DNA of 33,508 nt from Erysipelotrichaceae bacterium (GTDB taxonomy: Bacteria; Bacillota_I; Bacilli_A; Erysipelotrichales; Erysipelotrichaceae): NCBI GenBank assembly GCA_003520745.1, contig DOUE01000017.1, positions 1-33,508 of the forward strand, written 5' to 3'. Below are positions 14,594-22,506 of the stretch, one piece after another; position 1 is the stretch's first letter; each line of letters starts with the position of its first letter. Below the pieces are notes generated by a model that saw nothing but the letters and a program-made list of their open reading frames with translations, did not search any database and was not told the DNA's origin. The position numbers and the translations under genes are program-made.

Positions 14594-15944
14594 CATTGTT
14601 GATTTCGATCTGCTTCATCTTCGCCTTCGTTTTGCTTTGAACCTTGATGCTATCCTGGATCATCTGTCTTCTGCGTTTCCGTTTGATCGACTCCACTTCG
14701 GCGGCACGTTTCTTCTTGTACCCCGGTTTCACCTGTTCGACGCGACGGTTCACCAGTTTCGAGATTTCGATGTCCTGCGGTTTCGACTTTCGTACGAATT
14801 CTTCCCCGTAAGGCTTCATCGGACGCAATCCCGTTTCATTGTTCGCCATATGCTCGAACTTGATGTGTTTTTTCATGAGGATGCGGATCGAAGCATCGTC
14901 CTTCTCCCCGTATAATACATAACACGTCCCTTCCCTACCCGTCCGTCCGGTACGTCCGGCGCGATGGATATAGAAATCAATGTCCTTGGGCAACCCGACC
15001 GAAATGACATGCGAGATTTCCGGTATGTCGATCCCTCGGGCGGCCACATCGGTCGCGATGATGAAGCGCGCTTCGTCGTTGCCGATCAACGACATGGTCT
15101 GTTTTCTGGCACGTGCGCTCATGTCGCCGCGCAATTCCACGAACCTCAGGTTGTTTTCGCGAAACAGATCAGCCAGTTTAACGGCGTCGGTACGCGTGTT
15201 ACAGACGACAAGGCAAATCAAGGGGTTGATGCTTTTCGCAAGAAGGACCGTCGCTTCAAGATGGGTCCGGTGCTTGATCGGGACCAATACATGCGTGATC
15301 CGCGGATTGAACTTTTCATCTTCCTTGACTTGGACGATGTGCGGATTATGCATGTATTTCTTCATGAACGGACGCAGATTATCCGGGATGGTCGCACTGA
15401 ACAAAAGCATCTGCAAGCGTTCTTTCATCTTCGCCGCGATGATGTCGAGGTCTTCGAGGTACCCGATTTCCAGGATCATGTCGGCTTCGTCGACGACAAG
15501 GATATCCGCCTGGTCGATTCGCAAGAGCGAATCTTCGACGAAAAATTCGCGGACTTTCCCGACCGTCCCGATGACGATGTGGGGTTGGCGTCCCAATTTT
15601 TCGGTCGTACGTTTCTTATCCGTCCCGCCGGTGATCAGTTTGACCCGGATCTGTGAATCGACTTCCATCATCGGCTTCGCGAATTCGAAGATCTGCTGGG
15701 CCAGTTCGCGCGTCGGTGCGATGATCAGCGCTTGGACTTCGTTGCGGTTGGGATCGATCTTCTGCATCAAAGGGATCAGATACGCATGGGTCTTCCCCGT
15801 CCCGGTCTTGGAAATCCCGATGACGTCGCGCGCCTTCAGCGCATAAGGCAAAACTTCCGATTGGATGACGGATAGTTCCTTGAAGTTGTTTAAAGCGATG
15901 AATCGCCGTGTTTTCTCACTGAGTAGATTTGGAAAGTTGGACAT
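14574..15944 (-). CDS. cshB: DEAD-box RNA helicase, CshB-like
   Basis: This is a 456-residue ATP-dependent RNA helicase. Motif I SKTGTGKT is at 45-52, PTRELAQQ (Ia), DEAD (II), SAT (III), and HRAGRTGRTGR (VI) follow in order, so both RecA-like domains are complete. The last 60 residues are a Lys/Arg-rich tail, typical of helicases that bind structured RNA or ribosomal precursors. Bacillus cshB (yqfR) lies between ispH and ispG, just as here, which supports the name; CshA is the alternative. The frame extends to 15959, but GAGGTAAAAAC places the start at 15944. Confidence 0.92.
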   Translation of the reverse strand: MSNFPNLLSEKTRRFIALNNFKELSVIQSEVLPYALKARDVIGISKTGTGKTHAYLIPLMQKIDPNRNEVQALIIAPTRELAQQIFEFAKPMMEVDSQIRVKLITGGTDKKRTTEKLGRQPHIVIGTVGKVREFFVEDSLLRIDQADILVVDEADMILEIGYLEDLDIIAAKMKERLQMLLFSATIPDNLRPFMKKYMHNPHIVQVKEDEKFNPRITHVLVPIKHRTHLEATVLLAKSINPLICLVVCNTRTDAVKLADLFRENNLRFVELRGDMSARARKQTMSLIGNDEARFIIATDVAARGIDIPEISHVISVGLPKDIDFYIHRAGRTGRTGREGTCYVLYGEKDDASIRILMKKHIKFEHMANNETGLRPMKPYGEEFVRKSKPQDIEISKLVNRRVEQVKPGYKKKRAAEVESIKRKRRRQMIQDSIKVQSKTKAKMKQIEINNEKAGGQ

Positions 15945-15961
15945 GTTTTTACCTCGCAACC

Positions 15962-15990
15962 ATTATAGTGGTTTTCTTTTGTTAATGCAA
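15962..15990 (-). promoter_or_regulatory. Promoter of the cshB-like gene, short leader
   Basis: Minus-strand TATAAT (15962-15967), 17 bases before the ATG, with TTGCAT (15985-15990) at a 17-base spacing as a possible -35. Predicted leader is about 11 bases, starting with GAGG. Confidence 0.55.
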
Positions 15991-15996
15991 AATTTA

Positions 15997-16005
15997 TGGT
16001 ATATT
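15997..16005 (+). promoter_or_regulatory. Extended -10 promoter of ispH
   Basis: TGGTATATT at 15997-16005, 23 bases before the ispH ATG, with TTTTGT (15977-15982) as a weak -35 at 17 bases. It is divergent from the helicase promoter in an 84-base gap. Confidence 0.6.
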
Positions 16006-16028
16006 AGGACAGAAAACGAGGACGAAAC

Positions 16029-16919
16029 ATGGAAATCATCAATGTCATTCCACGCGGTTTCTGTAAAGGCGTCGTGCGGGCGATCGAAATCGCCAAACAA
16101 ACCGCGAAAGCCTATCCAGGACAAAAAATAACGATCCTTGGGGAATTGGTCCACAATCGATTCGTGGTCGAATCGCTTAAGAACGAGGGGATCGAGACCA
16201 TCGAGGACAAGTCGCTCTCACGTATGGATCTCTTGGAACGGATCACGGAGGGCGTCGTGATTTTCTCCGCCCACGGCATCGCCGACGACGTCGTCGCCCG
16301 TGCCAAGGCGAAGGGGTTGATCACCGTCAACGCCGCCTGCGACGATGTCCTGCATACCCAGGAACTGATTAAAACCTATCTGGCGCAAGGGTTCAGGATT
16401 CTATATATCGGGCAGCGCAACCATCCCGAATCCCAGGCGGCGATCAGTATCGATCCGTTGCGTATCGTTTTGATCGAAACGCTGGATGACTTGCCGAAAT
16501 CATTCGAACAAGAAACAAGAATCTTCGTCACCAACCAAACGACGATGAGTCAATACGACATCCGCCAGATTCTGTCATCCATCGGCGATACGTACCCGCA
16601 GGCGATCATCAGCGACGAAATCTGCAGTGCGACCCGGACCCGCCAAGAAGCGATCATGAACCTAGAAAACGTGGACTGTCTGTTGGTGGTCGGCGATGTC
16701 CGCTCCAACAATACGGCGATGCTTGCGAAGATCGGGCTGACCAAGGGGATCCCCCATGTCGAACGGATCGAGAGCGCGGACGAGTTGGATTTGTCTTCCC
16801 TGCGTGGATCTGAACGCATCGCGGTTACCGCGGGGGCGTCCACGCCCTATTTCCTCATCAAACAAGTGCTTGATTCACTTGAAACCCTCAAGAGAAGCCT
16901 CGATTCAGCTGTCCGTTAA
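16029..16919 (+). CDS. ispH: 4-hydroxy-3-methylbut-2-enyl diphosphate reductase
   Basis: This 296-residue enzyme performs the last step of the MEP pathway, reducing HMBPP to IPP and DMAPP with a [4Fe-4S] cluster. The ligand cysteines are Cys12 (PRGFCKGV), Cys104 (NAACDDV) and Cys199 (EICSATRTRQEA); the TNQTT motif and SAHG of the substrate pocket are also present. The length is normal. GAGGACGAAAC precedes the ATG. With ispG it completes the end of the MEP route; in Bacillus ispH also lies just beside cshB. Confidence 0.97.
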   Translation: MEIINVIPRGFCKGVVRAIEIAKQTAKAYPGQKITILGELVHNRFVVESLKNEGIETIEDKSLSRMDLLERITEGVVIFSAHGIADDVVARAKAKGLITVNAACDDVLHTQELIKTYLAQGFRILYIGQRNHPESQAAISIDPLRIVLIETLDDLPKSFEQETRIFVTNQTTMSQYDIRQILSSIGDTYPQAIISDEICSATRTRQEAIMNLENVDCLLVVGDVRSNNTAMLAKIGLTKGIPHVERIESADELDLSSLRGSERIAVTAGASTPYFLIKQVLDSLETLKRSLDSAVR

Positions 16920-16939
16920 CTCATTCATCAAGACATACC

Positions 16940-16964
16940 GGGGTAGAATCATTCTACCCCTTTT
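16940..16964 (+). terminator. Terminator of ispH
   Basis: GGGGTAGAAT (16940-16949) and ATTCTACCCC (16951-16960) form a perfect 10-bp arm pair followed by TTTT. The stop codon of the convergent ABC permease gene lies inside this hairpin. Confidence 0.8.
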
Positions 16965-19924
16965 AACGACTCGACAAACTTGATGTTCTTGATTTTGCCG
17001 CGCAATAACACGTTCGTCGTTTCCATGAATCCAAGCAACATCCCGACCGACAATAAGAGGACCAGAACGTTGGGTTCTTTACTCATGATGAAATCCGGGG
17101 TCGACACCAGATCGGCGATCCATCCGAACATCAAAATCCCCAAGGGGACGCCTCCGATCGTGCCCAGTAGCGCAAGCACGCGGTTTTCGGTATTGATCAG
17201 CCGTTGGACTTCGCGACGGGTGTATCCAAGCACGCGCAAGGTCGCCAGTTCGCGTTGACGCTCGAAGATGTTGATGGAAGCAAGGTTGTAGAGAACGGTG
17301 ATCGACAAGACCGCGGCCGACAGGATGATGATCAGGATGATGCGGTTCAACATGTCGAGGATTTCCCGGCTTCGGTCGATCATCTCTTCCTTCGTGTCGA
17401 CCGATCGGATGACACCATCACCCAACAGCGCTGAGATTTCCGCTTCGTTTGTTGTTTGGCTTGCGTTGGCGATGTAGATTTTATTCGTCGAGACATCCAA
17501 CTTCAGTTCTTCCGCGTGGTCGAACGAAATGTATACGTTCTTCCCGAGATATTGGGTGTTGACATGCGTGATCGTCAACCGGATCGGGACGTCGTCGATC
17601 ACAAGATCCAAGCGATCGCCGATATCGTAGCCATACACGATCTGCATGCTTTTGGGGATGATGACCGTGTCCTCTTGCATTTCGATCTGTTTTTTATCCA
17701 ACGACCGCAAAACGAGCAAGGTGGACTCAATCTCCAAGAGATTCAATTGGATCGTATCGTCGCTGTCCGCCAAGGTCGCGTTGATCGTTTTGGTTTTTTC
17801 GATTTTCGACGATTCGATCGGCAATTCCAATTCGCCGAGTTCTTCGATGTTTTCCTTTAACCGGACGGAATACTGGAAACGGAAGCTCTGGATCGACTGG
17901 TCGATCATGTTGGTCGCGGAATATCGCAACGACAAGCCCATGATCAGCAAGGTCAAGGCGCCGACGACGCCGATCGAACTCAGCAAGAGCTTGGTCCTTC
18001 CCATCAATAAGTTACGCACGATCAGTTTCGTATCATAGCGAAGCCGGTTCCATAGTTTCGGGAAACGTTCCAGAAACGAGTTCCGGGCGCTTTTGGGTGC
18101 TTTGGGCCGCATCGCCGCCGCCGGGATTTCCCGCAGGACATGACGCAATGCGAGAAGGATCGCGACGCTTGCGAAAAACAGCGCCAGCAGAACCGAGATG
18201 ACGACATATTCCGGATAGTAGACGATGGGTATGGGGGGGAGGGAGAAACGGATCGTGAAGATCGAGATCAAGGCGCTGGGGATGACCCGGTTGCCCAAAA
18301 GCGAAAAACCCAAGGCGCCGATGAGCGCCGCCCACCATCCGTAGAACAAGTAGACAAACAGGATCCGTACGCGTTGGTATCCCATCGCCATCATGATGGC
18401 GATCTGCGTCCGGTCGTTTTCGACGTTCTTGGACATCGAAATCAAGATGATGACGGCCGCGACGATGAAAAACAAGAGCGGGAAAATATCGGAGACGACG
18501 GTGATGGGGGCAAGGACGTTGCCGATCATCGTAACGCCGGGATAGGAATCCTGATCGAACCAACGGACCAGTTCATCCTTGGTTTCAAGCGTATCCAGCC
18601 ATTCCCGGGTATCCGTACCGTCGACCAACACTTCGAAATAGAGTTCGGGGATGGCGTCGATTTCACGCATCGCATCCGCTTTTTCTATCTGGAACGTCGC
18701 TTCGTTGGCCAGATATTCCGAAGTGCCTTCATCCAGTTTCTTCTGTGCATCGTCAAGTTCGCCCAACACGGATTTCTTCTTCGTGTTCAGTTGAACCTGC
18801 CCCTGATTCAATGTATCACTGGCTTGATTCAACTGTGCTTCCTGGGCAGCGAACTGCGCATCCGCCGTAGACTTGGATATGTTGTATTGATAGAGAAGTG
18901 CGTTCGCTTGTGTCGCAAGCCCTTGGATCTGGCTTGCCATCGCAGAGAAATAAGCGTCCTGGGTCTGTTGGTCGGCCAAGGGCAGCGTATCGCGCACCGA
19001 GAGATACGCTGCGTATTCCGCATCGTATTGCGTCTGCAGGTTCGCCGCGTTTTGAAATAAAAGATCGGATTGCGCCTTAAGCTGACCGAGTTGGGCATAG
19101 GTCGAACTCTTCGCTTCGTTCAACTGGTCAAACGACGCATCGATCGTCTTTCGATTCTGATCGATGATCTTCTGCTGCCTCGCAAATTCGTCCAACGCTT
19201 CTTTTCGATTCGAATCAAGGGTTGCCTGATTTTCGTCAAGCATTTTCTTCGCATCGTCAAGTTTCGTCTGTGCTTCCATAAACCCTTCGTTTGCGCTGAC
19301 CAGCGCCTCAAGATAGATTTCGCTATGACGGTTTAGCATAACGAGCGTTTCATGCGTTGCGTAGATGATCCCGAATTGTTGTTTCGCGCTTGCCGCATCC
19401 GAAAAATCCTTGGATTTATAGGCATACTCCGGGCTCTCGAACAACCCTCCGATGATAAAGTCGAACGTTTCTTCCTCAAGTTGAAAGACAAGATGGTCGC
19501 CCAGGGTCAATCCGTTGAACGCGGCGTAGGAAGCGTCGGCCAGGACGATGTTGTCCTTGATCGTGGCTTCCCCTTCCATGATTTTCAGTTGGTTGATCGT
19601 CGTCGGTTGATGGAAACGGATCGTCGTGTTCTTCCCGCCGATCGTATACTCCATTTGGAAACGATAGCGGCCTTCCAGGACCGTATCGTCCATCGTGCGT
19701 TGCGCATCGAGGATTTCCTCTTCGCTCATCCCCTTCACATACACCCACTGATCCGCCAAGGCATAGGTCGCATAATAATCATCCAACCAGGTCCTGAGGA
19801 TGCGCGTCGTCGCGAAAAGACCGGAAAACACCATGCTTCCGACCGCGATGATGATGACGATGGATATGAACTGCATGAGATTGTTTTTGATGTCACGCAG
19901 GGATCGTTTGAGTAAATACTTCAT
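16949..19924 (-). CDS. ABC transporter permease, FtsX/MacB type, with a large coiled-coil insertion
   Basis: This 991-residue permease has eight predicted membrane helices: one at 18-38, three at about 474-496, 522-545 and 573-594, one at 647-666, and three at about 860-880, 915-935 and 952-970. Between helices 1 and 2 is an extracytoplasmic domain of over 400 residues, of which about 205-420 is a long Gln/Ala/Asp-rich coiled coil. MAMGYQRVRI (512-521) and LRVLGYTRREV (897-907) are typical FtsX-domain motifs, one per half, so this is a fused two-domain permease. Such proteins usually do mechanotransmission or export of peptides, lipids or antibiotics rather than uptake; the substrate is unknown. 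The start overlaps the ATPase stop by one base (TAATG). Confidence 0.88.
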   Translation of the reverse strand: MKYLLKRSLRDIKNNLMQFISIVIIIAVGSMVFSGLFATTRILRTWLDDYYATYALADQWVYVKGMSEEEILDAQRTMDDTVLEGRYRFQMEYTIGGKNTTIRFHQPTTINQLKIMEGEATIKDNIVLADASYAAFNGLTLGDHLVFQLEEETFDFIIGGLFESPEYAYKSKDFSDAASAKQQFGIIYATHETLVMLNRHSEIYLEALVSANEGFMEAQTKLDDAKKMLDENQATLDSNRKEALDEFARQQKIIDQNRKTIDASFDQLNEAKSSTYAQLGQLKAQSDLLFQNAANLQTQYDAEYAAYLSVRDTLPLADQQTQDAYFSAMASQIQGLATQANALLYQYNISKSTADAQFAAQEAQLNQASDTLNQGQVQLNTKKKSVLGELDDAQKKLDEGTSEYLANEATFQIEKADAMREIDAIPELYFEVLVDGTDTREWLDTLETKDELVRWFDQDSYPGVTMIGNVLAPITVVSDIFPLLFFIVAAVIILISMSKNVENDRTQIAIMMAMGYQRVRILFVYLFYGWWAALIGALGFSLLGNRVIPSALISIFTIRFSLPPIPIVYYPEYVVISVLLALFFASVAILLALRHVLREIPAAAMRPKAPKSARNSFLERFPKLWNRLRYDTKLIVRNLLMGRTKLLLSSIGVVGALTLLIMGLSLRYSATNMIDQSIQSFRFQYSVRLKENIEELGELELPIESSKIEKTKTINATLADSDDTIQLNLLEIESTLLVLRSLDKKQIEMQEDTVIIPKSMQIVYGYDIGDRLDLVIDDVPIRLTITHVNTQYLGKNVYISFDHAEELKLDVSTNKIYIANASQTTNEAEISALLGDGVIRSVDTKEEMIDRSREILDMLNRIILIIILSAAVLSITVLYNLASINIFERQRELATLRVLGYTRREVQRLINTENRVLALLGTIGGVPLGILMFGWIADLVSTPDFIMSKEPNVLVLLLSVGMLLGFMETTNVLLRGKIKNIKFVESLKGVE

Positions 19925-20625
19925 TACCAGTCGATCTCCGACACTTGCTTGCGCAGCGGGTTCTCGTAGACATGGTCGATGATCCCGTTGCGGACATGGA
20001 TGACTTTATGCGCCATTTCGGAAATCTGGGAGTTATGGGTGATCAAAATGACGGTCTTTTTTAAGTCGCGGTTCAAATCGTCCAAAAGGTTCAACACGGC
20101 GCGTCCGGTGACGTCGTCCAATGCCCCGGTCGGTTCATCGCATAGTAAAAGCAACGGGTTTTTGGCGACTGCGCGGGCGATCGCCACGCGCTGCTGTTCC
20201 CCGCCTGAAAGCTGGGTCGGGAAGTTTCGGGCACGATGGTCGAGGCCGACGCGCTTCAAGACGTCGTTGGCATCCATCGGATGCTTGCACACGGCGGAGG
20301 CGAACTCGACGTTTTCAAGCGCCGTCAAATTGGAAATCAGATTGTAGAACTGAAAAACGAAACCGACGTTCTCGCGTCGATAGGTCGTCATCTTGCGGTC
20401 CTTATACCCCGCGATGTTCTCGCCTTCGACCAGGATTTCGCCGCTGGTGACGTTATCCATCCCGCCCAGAAGATTCAAGATCGTCGATTTGCCGGCGCCG
20501 GATGCGCCGAGGATGACGACGAACTCGCCTTCTTCGATGGTGAAATCGACACCTTTCAGTGCCTGGATTTCGACTTCTCCGATATGGTAAACCTTCGTGA
20601 CGTTCTTAAATTCGATCATGGCCAT
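19924..20625 (-). CDS. ABC transporter ATP-binding protein, MacB/LolD type
   Basis: This 233-residue ATPase drives the adjacent FtsX-type permease. Walker A GASGAGKS is at 40-47, the signature LSGGEQQR and Walker B LLLLCDEPTGALD follow, and the H-loop is in ILITHN. These match the lipoprotein/antimicrobial exporter class (MacB, LolD, YtrE-like). GGAGGGCGAATATC precedes the ATG, and the stop overlaps the permease start by one base. The gene begins just after the terminator hairpin of trmK, leaving almost no room for a promoter of its own; it may rely on read-through or a promoter inside trmK. Confidence 0.92.
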   Translation of the reverse strand: MAMIEFKNVTKVYHIGEVEIQALKGVDFTIEEGEFVVILGASGAGKSTILNLLGGMDNVTSGEILVEGENIAGYKDRKMTTYRRENVGFVFQFYNLISNLTALENVEFASAVCKHPMDANDVLKRVGLDHRARNFPTQLSGGEQQRVAIARAVAKNPLLLLCDEPTGALDDVTGRAVLNLLDDLNRDLKKTVILITHNSQISEMAHKVIHVRNGIIDHVYENPLRKQVSEIDW

Positions 20626-20639
20626 GATATTCGCCCTCC

Positions 20640-20673
20640 AAAAGCAAAGACAAGAAGATTAACTCTCCTTGTC
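20640..20673 (-). terminator. Probable terminator or attenuator at the trmK stop
   Basis: GACAAGGAGA and TCTTCTTGTC (minus, 20649-20673) form a 10-bp stem with one G-U pair and a 5-base loop containing the trmK TAA, followed by TTTGCTTTT. The ABC ATPase ribosome binding site is directly next to it, so the terminator is probably leaky. Confidence 0.7.
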
Positions 20674-21327
20674 CAGAACATTGCGGATCGCATCGGCTTC
20701 CAAAACGAAAGCTTCGCGTTTATTTTCATGACTCACGCGACTCGCCAAATCAAGAACATGGTTGAGGCGCGATGTGAGATGATTGAGGAAGATGGGATCC
20801 TTTTGCGACAAGAGAATCGGTCCATACTTCAATTGAAACGGATTGTATTCGGGATGACTCGCGCTTGGGGCGAACTTGACGACGACGTAATAATGTCGTT
20901 TATAGGTTATCGCCTCATCCACGATGTCGAAACCGCGCTGAACCATGAATCGGCGCAGGGATTCCACGTCTTTATTCACTTGAAGGATGATTTGAGGGAT
21001 GCTTCGAAACCGTTCAAGGTCTTCGGTAACGATCTGCATGACCGTTTCCGCCCCCATGCCCGCGATGACCACCGCATCGATGGGATCGGGGATGTCGCGG
21101 ATGCCGGAGCATCGGATGAAGACCACCCGATCCTTGACATCGCTTTGGGCAAACGTATCCTGCGCTCGTTTTAATGGGAGTTCGTTCAGGTCGGCTGCGA
21201 AAGCATGTTCGCAGATCCCGGATTTCAGCGCCTCCAGCGGAAGATAGCCATGGTCGGTGCCGACATCGGCTAAAACCTTACAGGGCTCCACCAAGGACAA
21301 AACGGTGCGTAGGCGGACATCCAGCAT
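20659..21327 (-). CDS. trmK: tRNA (adenine22-N1)-methyltransferase
   Basis: This 222-residue SAM-dependent methyltransferase (YqfN family) makes m1A at position 22 of tRNA. The SAM-binding motif DVGTDHGYLP is at 21-30, VVIAGMGAETV is the catalytic-region motif, and a C-terminal helical coiled part binds tRNA. It starts in a one-base overlap with the rpoD stop (TAATG), as trmK follows rpoD (with one gene between) in Bacillus. yqfO, the next Bacillus gene, is absent here. Confidence 0.93.
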   Translation of the reverse strand: MLDVRLRTVLSLVEPCKVLADVGTDHGYLPLEALKSGICEHAFAADLNELPLKRAQDTFAQSDVKDRVVFIRCSGIRDIPDPIDAVVIAGMGAETVMQIVTEDLERFRSIPQIILQVNKDVESLRRFMVQRGFDIVDEAITYKRHYYVVVKFAPSASHPEYNPFQLKYGPILLSQKDPIFLNHLTSRLNHVLDLASRVSHENKREAFVLEADAIRNVLDKES

Positions 21328-22505
21328 TAGATCTTATCCACGAAATCTTTCAAACGTTTCGATCTCGTCGGGTGTTTCAGTTTACGCAGGGCTTTCGCTT
21401 CGATCTGACGGATGCGCTCGCGGGTGACGTTGAATTCTTTGCCGACTTCTTCAAGCGTGCGGGTACGACCGTCGTACAGACCGAAACGTAAACGCAGCAC
21501 TTTTTCCTCACGGTCGGTCAATCCTTGCAGGACGTTGTTGATTTCGTCTTTCAAGAGTTGGTTGTTGGCATATTCGTCCGGGGACATCGCATCTTTGTCT
21601 TCGATGAAATCGCCCAGATGGGAATCGTCCTCTTCCCCGATCGGGGTTTCCAACGAAACGGGTTCAAGCGCGATCTTCTGGATTTCACGCACTTTTTCAG
21701 GCGTGATGTTTTCCATTTTCGCCGCGATCTCCTCCGCGGTGGGATCCCTGCCCAAATCCTGGACCAGCTGGCGTTGGACACGGGTCAGTTTATTGATGGT
21801 TTCAACCATGTGGACCGGGATGCGGATCGTCCGGGCCTGGTCGGCGATGGCGCGCGTGATGGCCTGGCGGATCCACCAGGTCGCATAGGTCGAGAATTTG
21901 AAACCTTTGGTGTAGTCAAATTTTTCGACCGCCTTCACCAAGCCCATGTTCCCTTCCTGGATCAGATCGAGGAACAACATCCCCCGTCCGACATATTTCT
22001 TCGCGATCGACACGACCAAACGAAGGTTGGCCGAAATGAGGATGCGTTTCGCTTCTTCATCGCCTTCCTTGATTTTCTGTGCGATCGTCGGTTCGTCTTC
22101 CGGATTCAACAAACTGACGCGTCCGATTTCTTTCAAATACATTTTAACCGGGTCGTTGATGCGTGAATACGAGGATGTCGAGTAATTGGCGTCGTACAGG
22201 TCGGTGTCGACCGTATCTTCATCGTTGAACGTTTCCGCCGCATCGTCCGTCAAGAATTCCAAATCGTCATCCATCAAGGCGGCGACTTCCGTCAATGGCA
22301 AATCCAATTCTGCCTCGATGTCTTCGTCTTCGGATAAGGAAATCCCCTCCGAGGTAAACCATTCGTAAAGATCGGTCATTTCATCGTCGCTGAGATCGTA
22401 TTGATCCAACGCCTTCAACACACCGCTTTGAAGCAGTTTCCCCTTCGTCGCGTATTCGGTCTTAAAATCCGAACGCATTTCATCGATGGTTTTGAGTTGA
22501 GCCAT
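21327..22505 (-). CDS. rpoD: Primary sigma factor RpoD (SigA)
   Basis: This 392-residue protein is the housekeeping sigma-70 factor. Region 1.1 (1-55) is followed by an acidic linker (56-105), region 1.2 (about 116-150), region 2 (156-225, with the -10 recognising FKFSTYATWWIRQAITRAI), region 3, and region 4.2 with the helix-turn-helix TRERIRQIEAKALRKL (361-376). Size and layout match SigA of Bacilli. It lies one base after dnaG, and its AAGGAGGATTAAC site is inside the dnaG 3' end. dnaG-rpoD is the conserved macromolecular synthesis operon. Confidence 0.98.
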   Translation of the reverse strand: MAQLKTIDEMRSDFKTEYATKGKLLQSGVLKALDQYDLSDDEMTDLYEWFTSEGISLSEDEDIEAELDLPLTEVAALMDDDLEFLTDDAAETFNDEDTVDTDLYDANYSTSSYSRINDPVKMYLKEIGRVSLLNPEDEPTIAQKIKEGDEEAKRILISANLRLVVSIAKKYVGRGMLFLDLIQEGNMGLVKAVEKFDYTKGFKFSTYATWWIRQAITRAIADQARTIRIPVHMVETINKLTRVQRQLVQDLGRDPTAEEIAAKMENITPEKVREIQKIALEPVSLETPIGEEDDSHLGDFIEDKDAMSPDEYANNQLLKDEINNVLQGLTDREEKVLRLRFGLYDGRTRTLEEVGKEFNVTRERIRQIEAKALRKLKHPTRSKRLKDFVDKI

Positions 22506-22506
22506 G

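Noticed and set aside
14980..15846. 288-codon open frame on the plus strand
   Set aside because: Antisense to the DEAD-box helicase, whose motifs are all intact.
18140..19060. 306-codon open frame on the plus strand
   Set aside because: It is antisense to the ABC permease coiled coil, has no ribosome binding site, and its Arg/Asp/Gln-rich content is that of a mirror frame.
20236..21174. 312-codon open frame on the plus strand
   Set aside because: It spans the antisense of the ABC ATPase and trmK, both strongly recognised; no promoter or SD.
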